Below are positions 44,978 to 53,785 of a stretch of DNA of 64,000 nucleotides, piece after piece (position 1 is the stretch's first letter; each line of letters opens with the position of its first letter). The DNA is from Microtetraspora sp. NBRC 16547. GTDB lineage: Bacteria > Actinomycetota > Actinomycetes > Streptosporangiales > Streptosporangiaceae. The notes beneath the pieces are model-generated. The model was not told where the DNA came from and did not search any database. It worked only from the letters and a program-made list of their open reading frames with translations. The translations under genes and the position numbers were made by a program. The stretch lies in assembly GCF_030268965.1 (NCBI RefSeq), contig NZ_BSSE01000029.1:1-64000 (forward strand). Reading direction: 5' to 3'.

Positions 44978-46179
44978 GTGTCCAGCGTCACCTGGAGCCG
45001 GAAGCCGCCGGACGGCGGGGTGTCGATGGACAGCCGCCCGCCTGCGGCCCGCACCCGCTCGCGCAGGCCCACCAGGCCGTTCCCCTGCCGCGCTCCCCGT
45101 CCGAGTCCGTGCTCGGCGGCGTGCTGGGGCCCGTGCTGGGGCCCGTGCTGGGGGTCGGGCGCGTGGGAGTGCGCGCCGGGGTGGCTGCCGCCGTTGTCGC
45201 TGACCCGCAGCGCCATCCCGCCGCCCGTCCCCTGCTCCAGTTCGATCTCGCACCGGGTCGCCCCGCTGTGCCGGATCACGTTCGTCACCCCTTCTCGTAC
45301 GGCCCAGCCGAGCAGCGCGTCCGTCTCGGGCGGGAGGTCCACGGACGGCGTGCGGATCGTGAGGGCGATGCCGGCGTCGGCGAGTGCCGTACGCGCGGAG
45401 TCCAGTTCGGCGGCCAGGCCGCGGCCCCGGTAGCCGGTGACGGCGGCGCGCACCTCGGTCAGCGCATCCCGCCCGATCCGCTCGATGTCGGCGGCCTGCC
45501 CCGCCGCCGCCTCGACGTCCCGGGGCGCCAGGCGGCGTACGGCCTCGGCCTTGACGACGATGACGGACAAAGTGTGCCCGAGGAGGTCGTGCAGGTCGCG
45601 GGAGAAGCGCAGCCGCTCCTCGGTGACCGCCGCCCGCGCGAGTTCTTCCCGGGTGCGCTGGAGATCCCGGATGGCCTCCCACAGGCGAATGATCATCGCG
45701 GGGATGAGGCCGGCGCAGAAGATGCCCCAGCCGAGGCTGAGGATGCCGGTGAGATCGCCGCCCCGCCACCACGCGATCGCGGCGGCGGCCCCGCAGAGGG
45801 CGAACAGGAGGAGGGGCATCTCCCGGCTCCTGACGGTCACGCCGAGCGCGATCGCCAGGAGGACCAGCAGGTAGAGCCAGTTGTCGCCGAATGTCGCGGT
45901 GCCTGCGAAGACGACCACGGCGAGCAGGGGCAGCCAGAGGCGCTGTGCGCGGCGGCGGTCACCGAAGGCGAAGCGGATCGTCACGAGGTAGAGCGCGGCC
46001 GTCAGGATCGCCGCCGTCCAGGCGAGCCACAGCGGGTGGGAGCGTCCGTGCGTGATGTCCCACACCGGGCCGCCGGTCAGGAGCACCCAGGCGACCATGC
46101 CTTTGGCGTCCGGGCCTCGTTCGCCCTCGCGGAGCGGGTTCAGCCAGGTGTCGCCGTCCGATGACCGTTGCGTGGCCAT
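44974..46179 (-). CDS. Sensor histidine kinase, DesK type
   Basis: A 401-residue kinase with five or six membrane helices in residues 25-155 and a HisKA_3 helix carrying the phosphorylated His (LRFSRDLHDLLGHTLSVIVV). The ATPase domain has REGVTNVIRHSGATRC and GNGLVGLRERVRAAGG. An unusual His/Gln/Pro-rich insertion (AHSHAPDPQHGPQHGPQHA) sits in the ATP lid and could bind metal or be a neutral expansion. AAAGGGGA precedes the ATG at 46179. It starts 11 bases after the permease gene. Confidence 0.9.
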   Translation of the reverse strand: MATQRSSDGDTWLNPLREGERGPDAKGMVAWVLLTGGPVWDITHGRSHPLWLAWTAAILTAALYLVTIRFAFGDRRRAQRLWLPLLAVVVFAGTATFGDNWLYLLVLLAIALGVTVRSREMPLLLFALCGAAAAIAWWRGGDLTGILSLGWGIFCAGLIPAMIIRLWEAIRDLQRTREELARAAVTEERLRFSRDLHDLLGHTLSVIVVKAEAVRRLAPRDVEAAAGQAADIERIGRDALTEVRAAVTGYRGRGLAAELDSARTALADAGIALTIRTPSVDLPPETDALLGWAVREGVTNVIRHSGATRCEIELEQGTGGGMALRVSDNGGSHPGAHSHAPDPQHGPQHGPQHAAEHGLGRGARQGNGLVGLRERVRAAGGRLSIDTPPSGGFRLQVTLDT

Positions 46180-46189
46180 TTTCCCCTTT

Positions 46190-46915
46190 TCAGGCTGTCT
46201 TGCCCGCACGGCGGTAACCGTACATGGCGTAGAGACCGAACACGAGGAGCCAGCTGGACAGAACGGCGACCTCGCGGAGGCCCGGCACCTCTCCGGAGGC
46301 GGCGTGCCAGGAGAGCGCGGCGTAACTGTTGGACGGTGTCCACTCCGCGATCGCGCGCAGCCAGGCGGGGAAGTTGGTGGTGGGAATCCAGAGGCCGCCG
46401 AGGATGGACAGGCTCAGCATCGTGGCGAGGTTGGTCATGGCGGCGGTCTGGCCGGTCAGGCGGTAGCCGTTGCCCAGGCCGAGCAGGGAGAACGGGATGG
46501 TCCCGACCCACAGCAGGCCGATGATCGCCAGCCACTGGCCCGGGGTGAGCGTGACGTGGTTGACCAGCGCCCCGGTGAGCAGAACCGCCGCGATGCTCGG
46601 GACGACGCCGAGCACGCCGGTGACCACCTTCCCCGCGACGACCTGCGCGGGCGTCATAGGGGTGAGTCGGAGCTGGCGCAGCCATCCCGCCGCGCGATCC
46701 TCCGCGATGCCGCTGCCGTTGTTGAACGCGCTGCCCAGCGCGCCGTACGCGGCCATGCTGACCATCGTGAAGAGCGCCGCGTCGTGCTTGTCACCCTGGG
46801 CCAGGCCGAGGTTGGTGAAAAGCAGGTACATCACGACGGGCATGACCACGCCGAAGATGATGTAGCCGCCGTCCCTGAGGGACCTGACCAGTTCGAGTCG
46901 GACGTATCCGAGCAT
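46190..46915 (-). CDS. ABC-2 type transporter permease
   Basis: A 241-residue membrane protein with six helices of the ABC2_membrane family. The segment GWLRQLRLTPMTPAQVVAGK is the cytoplasmic coupling region, and LSLSILGGLWIPTTNFPAWL matches drug-exporter permeases. Its ATG overlaps the stop of the ATPase gene (TGATG). With the ATPase it forms an exporter, perhaps of an antibiotic or lipid, controlled by the two-component genes behind it. Confidence 0.9.
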   Translation of the reverse strand: MLGYVRLELVRSLRDGGYIIFGVVMPVVMYLLFTNLGLAQGDKHDAALFTMVSMAAYGALGSAFNNGSGIAEDRAAGWLRQLRLTPMTPAQVVAGKVVTGVLGVVPSIAAVLLTGALVNHVTLTPGQWLAIIGLLWVGTIPFSLLGLGNGYRLTGQTAAMTNLATMLSLSILGGLWIPTTNFPAWLRAIAEWTPSNSYAALSWHAASGEVPGLREVAVLSSWLLVFGLYAMYGYRRAGKTA

Positions 46916-47895
46916 CACGCGTTCTCCTTCGCGAGAGGGCCGGTGGGGAGGGGCCCGGTGGAGGGCCCGGTGGGGAGGGGCCCGGTGGAGGGCCCGGTGG
47001 GGAGGGGCCCGGTGGAGGGCTCGGTGCTGGTGAGGGCGACGAAGGCGTCCTCCAGATCGGCCGGGGTCACCTCGATGTCGCGTACGGCTCCCGCCTGCGC
47101 GAGGGCGACCACGGTCGCGTCGGGGTCGGTGCTGCGCAGGCTCGCCCGGTCGCCGTGGACCTCCATCCCGGTGACGCCGGGGAGCCGGCCCAGCCAGGCG
47201 GCCTCACCGGACACGGTCACGCGCACGGTGGTCATCGCCACCACGCGCTTGATCTCGGCGCTCGTGCCGTCCGCCGCCAGCCGGCCCTTGTTGATCACGA
47301 TGATCCGGTCGGACTGCTCGTCCGCCTCGTCCAGATAGTGGGTGGAGAACAGGATGGTCCTGCCCCGCTCGGCGAAGCCGCGCATGCTCGCCCAGAGTTC
47401 CCGCCTGGCCTCGACGTCCAGCGCGGCGGTCGGCTCGTCGAGCACGATCAGGTCGGGGTCGCCTGCGATGGCCATGGCGAACCTGACCCGCTGCGCCTGG
47501 CCGCCGGACAGCTTGTCCACGCGCCGGTCGCGCAGCGCGGTGAGCTGGGCGAGGGCGAGAAGCCGGTCGAGCGGGAGCGGCTCGCGGTAGGTCTGGGAGA
47601 CGAAGGTGAGCAGCTCGCGGACGGTGACCCTCGCGATGATCCCGCCCTCCTGCGGCATGGCCCCGACCCGGCCGCGCCGTACGGCCTGTTCGGGGTCACC
47701 TCCGAAGAGGGCGGCCGTTCCGGAGTCGGGCGGGATCAGCCCGAGGAGCATGCCGATGGCGGTGGACTTGCCCGCGCCGTTGGGGCCGAGCAACGCCACG
47801 GTCTGGCCCCGGGGGATGCTGAGCGTCAGGCCGTCCACGGCCCGGGTCGCACCGAACGTCTTGGTCACGTTCGCCAGGGATGCTGCGTTTTCCAT
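46915..47895 (-). CDS. ABC transporter ATP-binding protein with C-terminal repeats
   Basis: A 326-residue ATPase of the DrrA/multidrug type. Walker A (LLGPNGAGKSTAIG), the signature (KLSGGQAQRVRFAMA), Walker B (LIVLDEPTAALD) and the switch His (STHYLDEAD) are present. The last 30 residues consist of three GPSTGPLPT repeats encoded by 27-bp tandem repeats, which is unusual for this family. TAGCGT seven bases before the ATG suggests a leaderless operon promoter for the four-gene ABC/two-component operon. Confidence 0.93.
   Translation of the reverse strand: MENAASLANVTKTFGATRAVDGLTLSIPRGQTVALLGPNGAGKSTAIGMLLGLIPPDSGTAALFGGDPEQAVRRGRVGAMPQEGGIIARVTVRELLTFVSQTYREPLPLDRLLALAQLTALRDRRVDKLSGGQAQRVRFAMAIAGDPDLIVLDEPTAALDVEARRELWASMRGFAERGRTILFSTHYLDEADEQSDRIIVINKGRLAADGTSAEIKRVVAMTTVRVTVSGEAAWLGRLPGVTGMEVHGDRASLRSTDPDATVVALAQAGAVRDIEVTPADLEDAFVALTSTEPSTGPLPTGPSTGPLPTGPSTGPLPTGPLAKENA
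46942..47022. repeat. 27-bp tandem repeat inside ABC ATPase gene
   Basis: Three nearly exact 27-base units that begin GGTGGGGAGGGGCCCGG encode nine-residue Ser/Thr/Gly/Pro repeats at the ATPase C-terminus. The unit length keeps the frame when copies change. Confidence 0.9.
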
Positions 47896-48128
47896 GGTCA
47901 GAACGCTACGGAGGTGCGGCTTTCGGCCGTAGATCAATGAATCCCGGGTTCCACGGGACAAATGTCCTGCACGTGCGATGGCCTGCGGTGGCCGCAGGCC
48001 GGAGGGCTGCGACGGGATGCGATGGGATGCGATGGGATGCGGCGGCCGCGTAAGTCCGGAGGAGTACGGCCCGGGGCGGCCCACCGGTCGTGGAGGTCGG
48101 GCGGTGTCCACGACCGGTGGAACGCCGC

Positions 48129-48863
48129 TCAGCTCCCGGGAGTGATCTCGGCGAGCAGGGCCGCCGTGTCGGCCGGGCGGGAGAGCATCGGCCAGTGGCC
48201 GGTGGGCAGCTCGCGCAGCTCCCATTCCGGTCCCGTTAGTGCGGCGAAGAACGGGTGCCCCCCGGCGATCAGCGCCTTGACCTGGTCGAGCGGGAACGAG
48301 CAGCTGATCAGGGTCTTGGGTAGTGCGTCGAACGCGCCGGTGAGGCGCAGCGGCTCGTTGATCGTGCCGAGCGGCTGGTCGGTCGCGCGGGAGGCCATCA
48401 GCTCGCGCTCCGCCGGGCCGAGCCCGTCGAGGCTGGAACCGGACGCCTCCAGGTCTGTCCAGGACGGGAAGGGGTAGCGCCAGCCGTCCTTCAGGCGGGC
48501 CTCGACGAACTCGCGTCCGGACATGTCGATCTGGGCGACGCCGTCCGGCACCGGACCGCTCTCCAGGTAGACGACCCGGCCGATCCGGTCCGCGACCCGG
48601 TCGGCCGCACCGGTCACCGCCGTACCGCCGCCGCTGTGCCCGACCAGCACGACATCACGCAGATCTTCGTACGTGATCAGGTTGACGATGTCATCGATAT
48701 GGGTGTCGGGCGTGAGTTCGGGCGAGGCCAGGTGGGATCGGTCGGCCAGGCCGGTGAGCGTCACGGGGTAGGCGGTGTGGCCACTCGCGCGCAGCGAGGA
48801 CGCGACACCCTGCCACGCCCACGCGCCGAGCCAGAGACCGGGGACCAGTACGTATGTCGTCAT
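48129..48863 (-). CDS. Alpha/beta hydrolase (EstC/salicylate-esterase-like)
   Basis: A 244-residue hydrolase. The opening strand and oxyanion segment YVLVPGLWLGAWAW, the nucleophile elbow VGHSGGG and the C-terminal His (PTGHWPML) are present. The compact lid with DIVNLITYEDL matches plant methylesterase/EstC-like enzymes. Substrate is unknown. TACTGT six bases before the ATG indicates a leaderless transcript. It is divergent from a WYL regulator that probably controls it. Confidence 0.9.
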   Translation of the reverse strand: MTTYVLVPGLWLGAWAWQGVASSLRASGHTAYPVTLTGLADRSHLASPELTPDTHIDDIVNLITYEDLRDVVLVGHSGGGTAVTGAADRVADRIGRVVYLESGPVPDGVAQIDMSGREFVEARLKDGWRYPFPSWTDLEASGSSLDGLGPAERELMASRATDQPLGTINEPLRLTGAFDALPKTLISCSFPLDQVKALIAGGHPFFAALTGPEWELRELPTGHWPMLSRPADTAALLAEITPGS

Positions 48864-48882
48864 GAGTCGACAGTAGAACTGA

Positions 48883-48905
48883 ATCAGGTCAGAATCAGTC
48901 CTGAT
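48883..48905. promoter_or_regulatory. Inverted repeat between hydrolase and WYL regulator
   Basis: ATCAGG (48883-48888) and CCTGAT (48900-48905) face each other across 11 bases, between two start codons only 42 bases apart. A third AATCAG lies between them. This is a likely operator for the adjacent regulator. Confidence 0.5.
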
Positions 48906-49919
48906 ATGTCGACGAATCGTGTTCTGGCTTTCCTCGAACTGCTGCAGGCCCGTCCGGGGCTCACCGGGCCGGAGCTCGCCGCTCGGCTGGAGGTGGACGA
49001 GCGCACGGTCCGCCGCTATGCCGTACGGCTCGGCGACCTGGGCGTGCCGGTCGAGGCGGAGCGGGGGCGTTATGGCGGATACCGGCTGCGGCCCGGGTAC
49101 AAGCTGCCGCCGCTCATGTTCGGTGACGACGAGGCGACCGCCGTCGTGCTCGGCCTGCTGGCGGGCCGCCGTACCGGCCTGTCGGTAGGGGACGCGGCCA
49201 CCGAGAGCGCGCTGGCCAAGATCCAGCGGGTGCTGCCCGAGGCGCTGCGCGAGCGGGTGCGCGCGGTCGAGGAGATGGTGGACGTGACGTCACGGGCGGC
49301 GGACGCGCCCCGCCCGGCTGCGGCCGCGTTGCTCGCGCTCGCCGACGCGGCGCGCCGCCGCCGCCGGGTGCGGCTCGCCTACCGCTCCTATCAAGGGAGC
49401 GAGAGTGAGCGGGTGCTCGAACCCTACGGGCTGGTCTTCCATTCCGGCCGGTGGTATGTCACCGGGCACGATCATCGCACTGGGGAGGTACGGACCTTCC
49501 GCGTGGACCGGGTGTCCGGTGCGGAGGTCACCGGCGAGGGCTTTGCCGCGCCGGGCGGGTTCGACCCGGTCGCGCACGTGCTGGAGTCCCTCTCCGGCGT
49601 GCCGTACCGGCACGAGGTGGAGGTCGTGCTGGCGACCAGCCTGGAGGAGGCGCGCCGCCGCATCCCCCCTACGGTGGCGACGCTCACCGAGGTCGAAGGG
49701 CCGAGGGACGGGCGGATGGATGGGGACGCCGATGGCGTCGGCGGGGTCCATGAGGCCCATGGGATCCATGGGGGAGTGCGGATGACGGGGCGCGCCGAGC
49801 GGCTGGACGGCATGGCCCAGCTGCTGGCAGGGCTCGGCTGGCGGTTCACCGTGATCAGGCCGGACGAGCTGCGGGACGAGGTGCGCGCTCTCGCGCGGCG
49901 GCTGCTCGACGGGACCTGA
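48906..49919 (+). CDS. WYL-domain transcriptional regulator (YafY-like)
   Basis: A 337-residue regulator. The winged helix reads RVLAFLELLQARPGLTGPEL, EVDERTVRRYAVRLGDLGVP and GRYGGYRLRPGYKLPPLMF, followed by the WYL domain (VRLAYRSYQGSESERVLEPY, GRWYVTGHDHRTGEVRTFRV). WYL proteins bind nucleic acid or nucleotide ligands and often act as repressors. An Asp/Gly/His-rich insertion (GDADGVGGVHEAHGIHGG) sits in the C-terminal part. The ATG at 48906 overlaps the operator-like repeat. The adjacent divergent hydrolase is its likely target. Confidence 0.9.
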   Translation: MSTNRVLAFLELLQARPGLTGPELAARLEVDERTVRRYAVRLGDLGVPVEAERGRYGGYRLRPGYKLPPLMFGDDEATAVVLGLLAGRRTGLSVGDAATESALAKIQRVLPEALRERVRAVEEMVDVTSRAADAPRPAAAALLALADAARRRRRVRLAYRSYQGSESERVLEPYGLVFHSGRWYVTGHDHRTGEVRTFRVDRVSGAEVTGEGFAAPGGFDPVAHVLESLSGVPYRHEVEVVLATSLEEARRRIPPTVATLTEVEGPRDGRMDGDADGVGGVHEAHGIHGGVRMTGRAERLDGMAQLLAGLGWRFTVIRPDELRDEVRALARRLLDGT

Positions 49920-50098
49920 CCGGCGACGAGGCGGGGGTGAACTCTGGGTGGGGCTGATGAGCATCGGAACGAAAAATCCCGTTAAGCAGCCCGTCCGGCG
50001 CGTTTTCCCGCCGGTCGTACGGTAAGCGATAACCGTGAGCACACTCGTCGCCGGCGGGCCCTTGCCATCCCCAAGGGCGCCGGGACGTGGAGGAAATC

Positions 50099-50641
50099 AT
50101 GACCCAGTCGATACGTGAACGGATCCGAAGCGTCCCGCACGAGGTCAACCGGCTGGCCGTCGCAGTCGGCGAGCCGCTTGAGAGCTTCCGCGCCCGATAT
50201 GAGCAGGCCGTTCCCGTCTTCGACGCCGAGCGGTTCGAGCGGCTCATCGCGGAAGGCGCCGACTGGGACGCTGTCCTGGAAGCGACGAAGGAAAACGCCC
50301 CCCACGGGTTCATCATCTACTGGAGCCACGACTTCTCACCGCTGCTGCGGCTGGCCGGCCATGGGTTGCGCTGCGTGGAATACCTCATGGGCAACCACGA
50401 GGTCGCCGAGACGATGTACCGCCACAACCCGGCGATTCTGCTGTACGCACCGCTGCGCACGGCCATTTACGAGGACGCCGTCGGCGATACCTGGTTCACC
50501 GTCGATCAGCCGAGAACCCGGTTCTCCAGCTTCGGCGACCCAGGCATCACCCAGGGAGGCGTCGAGCTCGATCGCCGGCTCGCCGCACTGCTCGACCATC
50601 TCCGGGTGCCGGTACCCGACATACTGACCGCCCCCGCCTAG
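50099..50641 (+). CDS. DUF302-like conserved protein
   Basis: A 180-residue soluble protein. The core segment FIIYWSHDFSPLLRLAGHG, MGNHEVAETMYRHNPAILLY, APLRTAIYED and DQPRTRFSSFGDP resembles DUF302 proteins, here with a longer N-terminal helical part. DUF302 proteins have unknown function, with links to stress. GGAGGA lies five bases before the ATG at 50099. No operon partners are evident. Confidence 0.75.
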   Translation: MTQSIRERIRSVPHEVNRLAVAVGEPLESFRARYEQAVPVFDAERFERLIAEGADWDAVLEATKENAPHGFIIYWSHDFSPLLRLAGHGLRCVEYLMGNHEVAETMYRHNPAILLYAPLRTAIYEDAVGDTWFTVDQPRTRFSSFGDPGITQGGVELDRRLAALLDHLRVPVPDILTAPA

Positions 50642-50774
50642 CGCCGGCCCGCTCCAGTTCGTCGGCATGGTCGTCGTGATCCTCCGCGACGCCGGGACGG
50701 TCGCCCTGCCGGTGATCGCGGCGCTGAAGGCTGAGGCCAGGTGTTTCAGCGGCATCGAGGGAGCGAAGCCTCGA

Positions 50775-50969
50775 TCAGGACGGGAACGGAGGTTGGTTCT
50801 CCGGGGGAACGCCGCCCCCTTTGCCCCCGCCTTTCTTGCCCTTGTCCGTGCCGTGCGGCCGGCCCTTGCGCACCTTTCCGACCCCGGACCGCGCCTTGAA
50901 TTCCGCCGCGTCCTGCGTGGCGCTCCCGCGACCCGATCGGCGCGCCTCGGGCTGCTGTGGCTGCCCCAT
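50775..50969 (-). CDS. Small Lys/Gly-rich basic protein
   Basis: A 64-residue protein beginning MGQPQQPEARRSGRGSATQD and ending in a Lys/Gly-rich tail (KGKKGGGKGG). The composition suggests a disordered, nucleic-acid-binding peptide. GGAGG lies four bases before the ATG, which supports translation. The family was not recognised, and with so short a gene chance cannot be excluded. Confidence 0.55.
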   Translation of the reverse strand: MGQPQQPEARRSGRGSATQDAAEFKARSGVGKVRKGRPHGTDKGKKGGGKGGGVPPENQPPFPS

Positions 50970-51137
50970 GGTTCCTCCCAGCTGCCGAATCCCTCCAACG
51001 CCGTGGAGTACCGGATCCACCTGCCCTTCGCTGGGGTCGCCATGCACGCCCCAGCGGCCGGTCCGGCAGCCCGCTCACCACGCGAAGGCGCGTGAGATCA
51101 CACCCGACTCCACCGAGGATCCGGAACCGGATCCGGA

Positions 51138-52355
51138 TCAGACGTGGGTGGCGGCCGGACGCGTGGCCGCCGGCCTTTCGATCTCGACGAACGTCTTCAG
51201 CCGCATCAGGTCCTGCCTCAGCTTTTTGACGGGATCCACGCCCAGCAGTTTCGCCATGGCGTGGCCCAGCGCGCCGACGGCCGGGTTGTACGCCATCTGC
51301 ACCTGGACGCGGGTCCGCCCCTCGGCGTCGGAGGTCAGCCGCAGCGCGCCGGTGTGAGCGAAGAGCTGTCCTTCGACGGTCTTCCAGGCGATCTCCCGGC
51401 CCTTCTCGCGCCGGGTCTCCACCACGTCGAAGCGGATCGAGGTTCCGGCGGGGCCGGCGATCACCCAGTGGGACCGGCCGTCGCTGAGAAGGCGCACTTC
51501 GCGCACATCAGGCATGATCCGCGCGAAGAAGCTGTAGTCGCTCACCAGTGCCCAGATGTCCTCGGCAGGAGCGGCGATGGAGATCGCGTCCTGAACGTCG
51601 ACCGCGCGCCGGCCCGAGCTGATCCCGGTGAGCCGCCGCAGGGGGAGGTTGGTCGCCGCGCGTACGAGCAGGACCGCGCAGGCGGCGCGCACCGTCCATG
51701 AGAACGGCTGGGGAAGCCCGCCGGACACTCCCCACGTCAGCATGGCGGAGGACCCGACGAGGAAGCGCGCGGTCGGCGACCATCGCTGCTGGAGCAGCTC
51801 CGGTACAGGTCTCCTCGTCCGGGACGTGCCCTGCAGCCCAGGCGTGTCCCCGGCTTCGGGATGCGTCTTCCAGCGGCAGTCGACCCGCCTGACCCCCGCG
51901 ACCCGTCGCACCGCCCACCGGGCCCTCCGATCCTCCTCGCTCAGGATGTCCCCGGACAGCGTCACGATCCTGTCGTCGACGTGGACCTCCACCGCGTGAG
52001 GATGCGCCACATAGCGGCCCAGCTGCGCCCGCACGCGTTCATGAAGGACGCGGTCGTCCACGTCGCGCTCGGTGAGGATCCGGTGCCGCGCGGCCGCGAG
52101 GGCGCCGCGACCCCGGTTCGGCAGGTCGCTGGAGAGAACGGTGAAGCTGTTCTGCATCTTGTGCGTGGCGTGCGCGGCCTTGTCGCGAACCAGCGCCCGG
52201 CGGGTGCGGCCCCGATCCGGATCGCACAGATACTCGATGACCACGCCCGCACAGACTCCCGCGCCCGCGGCACCGAGAGTTCGCCGTAGCGGGGACCGCT
52301 CAACGAGCATGACGCCGGTGTAGCGATCCCCTTGAAGACGAGCGGAAGTACGCAT
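51138..52355 (-). CDS. BON-domain / SRPBCC fusion membrane protein
   Basis: A 405-residue protein. An N-terminal hydrophobic segment (LGAAGAGVCAGVVIEYLCDP) is followed by a BON domain (LHERVRAQLGRYVAHPHAVE, IVTLSGDILSEEDRRA), a membrane-like stretch (FSWTVRAACAVLLVRAATN) and a SRPBCC domain (DAISIAAPAEDIWALVSDYS, FFARIMPDVREVRLL). BON domains bind phospholipids or polysaccharides; SRPBCC domains bind lipids. A role in lipid handling at the membrane is inferred. ATG at 52355 has GGGAGG ten bases upstream; an ATG three codons earlier is too close to that site. Confidence 0.8.
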   Translation of the reverse strand: MRTSARLQGDRYTGVMLVERSPLRRTLGAAGAGVCAGVVIEYLCDPDRGRTRRALVRDKAAHATHKMQNSFTVLSSDLPNRGRGALAAARHRILTERDVDDRVLHERVRAQLGRYVAHPHAVEVHVDDRIVTLSGDILSEEDRRARWAVRRVAGVRRVDCRWKTHPEAGDTPGLQGTSRTRRPVPELLQQRWSPTARFLVGSSAMLTWGVSGGLPQPFSWTVRAACAVLLVRAATNLPLRRLTGISSGRRAVDVQDAISIAAPAEDIWALVSDYSFFARIMPDVREVRLLSDGRSHWVIAGPAGTSIRFDVVETRREKGREIAWKTVEGQLFAHTGALRLTSDAEGRTRVQVQMAYNPAVGALGHAMAKLLGVDPVKKLRQDLMRLKTFVEIERPAATRPAATHV

Positions 52356-52432
52356 AACGACCATGCCTCCCTCGCGGTGCCCAGCCTCCGTCGTCGCCCC
52401 TCTACCCGACGGGTCGCGGACGATTCACTCTG

Positions 52433-53707
52433 TCACCGTGCGGTCTGATGGGACGGTTCGGGTGTGGTCGTCTCCGGTGCGGATCCGTCCCGGCACAGGT
52501 CGTGGAGGAGCTCCTCCCAGCGCGCCCCCACGACCTCGATGTCGTAGCCCGCCGCCTTCTCCAGGGCGTTGGCCCCGAACCTGCGGCGTTGTTCCTCGTC
52601 CTCGATGAGCAGGCAGATCGCGTCGGCCATCGCGTGGATCTTCTCCGGCTTGACCAGCAGCCCGTCGTGCCCGTGAGTGATCAGCTCGGCGGGTCCGGTC
52701 GGGCAGTTGTAGCTCACCACGGGCACGCCCTTGCTCATCGCTTCGAGGATGACCATCGGCATGCCCTCGCCGCGCGAGCTGAGCACGTACACCGACGCCT
52801 GGGCGAGCTCGCTTCCCACGTCGTTGACCGACCCCATGAGCAGCACCTTGCCGGTCAGCTCCCGCTTGTCGATCGACGCCTGCAGCTTCTCGCGGCGGGG
52901 ACCGTCACCGAAGATGCGCAGGGTCCAGTCGGGGTACCTCGCCGCCACGTGCGCCCACGCGCGGATCAGCAGGTCGTAGCCCTTTCCGTACGTGAGGCGG
53001 CCGACGGCGACGGCGGTCTTCGCGGTGAGGGGGGATCGGCCGCCCTGCAGCTTGGTCACGGCGTTGGGCATCTGCGTGAGCAGGCGCGGCCTGGTCTTGA
53101 GTGCCCGCTCGTACGCCTGGAGGTCGGACTTCGTCAGCGTGACCACCGCGTCGAGCCTTCCGTAGCGGCGGGTGATCTGCTTGCGCAGCTCCGGGCCGTG
53201 ACCGGCGAGGTTGCCGTGCTCCTGCGCGATCGTGATGATCTCCGGCGGCGCGACCAGGGACATGATCAGGTTCAGGCCGGGCCGGGTTCCGATGAGGACA
53301 CCGCGCCGCCGGCCACGTATGTAGCGGATGATCTTCAGGTCGGTCCGCAGGGTGAACCAGTGGTGGGCTGCCTCCTCCTTCGGGACCAACCTGCTGGGGA
53401 AGCGGGACAGGAGCCCCTTTCGGCGGGGGAGCCGGTCGTCGAGGTAGCGGATCCGGACGCCCGGCGGCACCGGGAAGAACGGCTCCTCGCGCTCTCGGAC
53501 GATGCTCACGATTTCGACGTCGTGCTCTCTGGCGAGATATCCGGCGAGGTTGAAGACGGTGCGGATCGTGCCGCCCATCCCGTTCGCATGGAGCAGGAGA
53601 ATGCGTACCTCATGAGCGTTTCGCGGCCCGGCATGCCGTGCGCGGCTTCTGTCGCGCATTGTGCGTAGTTTCAGCACGACACGCCGTAATATCCCCGTAA
53701 ACGACAA
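52433..53707 (-). CDS. Glycosyltransferase family 4 protein
   Basis: A 424-residue GT-B glycosyltransferase. The donor-binding half has AVGRLTYGKGYDLLIRAWAH, RIFGDGPRREKL and the E(x7)E motif region SSRGEGMPMVILEAMSKGVP; the acceptor half begins VRILLLHANGMGGTIRTVFN. This is typical for enzymes that build teichuronic, capsular or glycolipid chains at the membrane. The start is a TTG with GGGGAA just upstream; an ATG at codon 17 is the alternative. AT-rich sequence 53700-53760 contains TATATA and is the likely promoter. Confidence 0.9.
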   Translation of the reverse strand: MSFTGILRRVVLKLRTMRDRSRARHAGPRNAHEVRILLLHANGMGGTIRTVFNLAGYLAREHDVEIVSIVREREEPFFPVPPGVRIRYLDDRLPRRKGLLSRFPSRLVPKEEAAHHWFTLRTDLKIIRYIRGRRRGVLIGTRPGLNLIMSLVAPPEIITIAQEHGNLAGHGPELRKQITRRYGRLDAVVTLTKSDLQAYERALKTRPRLLTQMPNAVTKLQGGRSPLTAKTAVAVGRLTYGKGYDLLIRAWAHVAARYPDWTLRIFGDGPRREKLQASIDKRELTGKVLLMGSVNDVGSELAQASVYVLSSRGEGMPMVILEAMSKGVPVVSYNCPTGPAELITHGHDGLLVKPEKIHAMADAICLLIEDEEQRRRFGANALEKAAGYDIEVVGARWEELLHDLCRDGSAPETTTPEPSHQTAR

Positions 53708-53785
53708 ACTATTCCCCGTCCTATATAGGTCTTAACCTCTCTTTTATAGACGAGTTAGGACGTACTAACGTTGATGTGATCTGTC

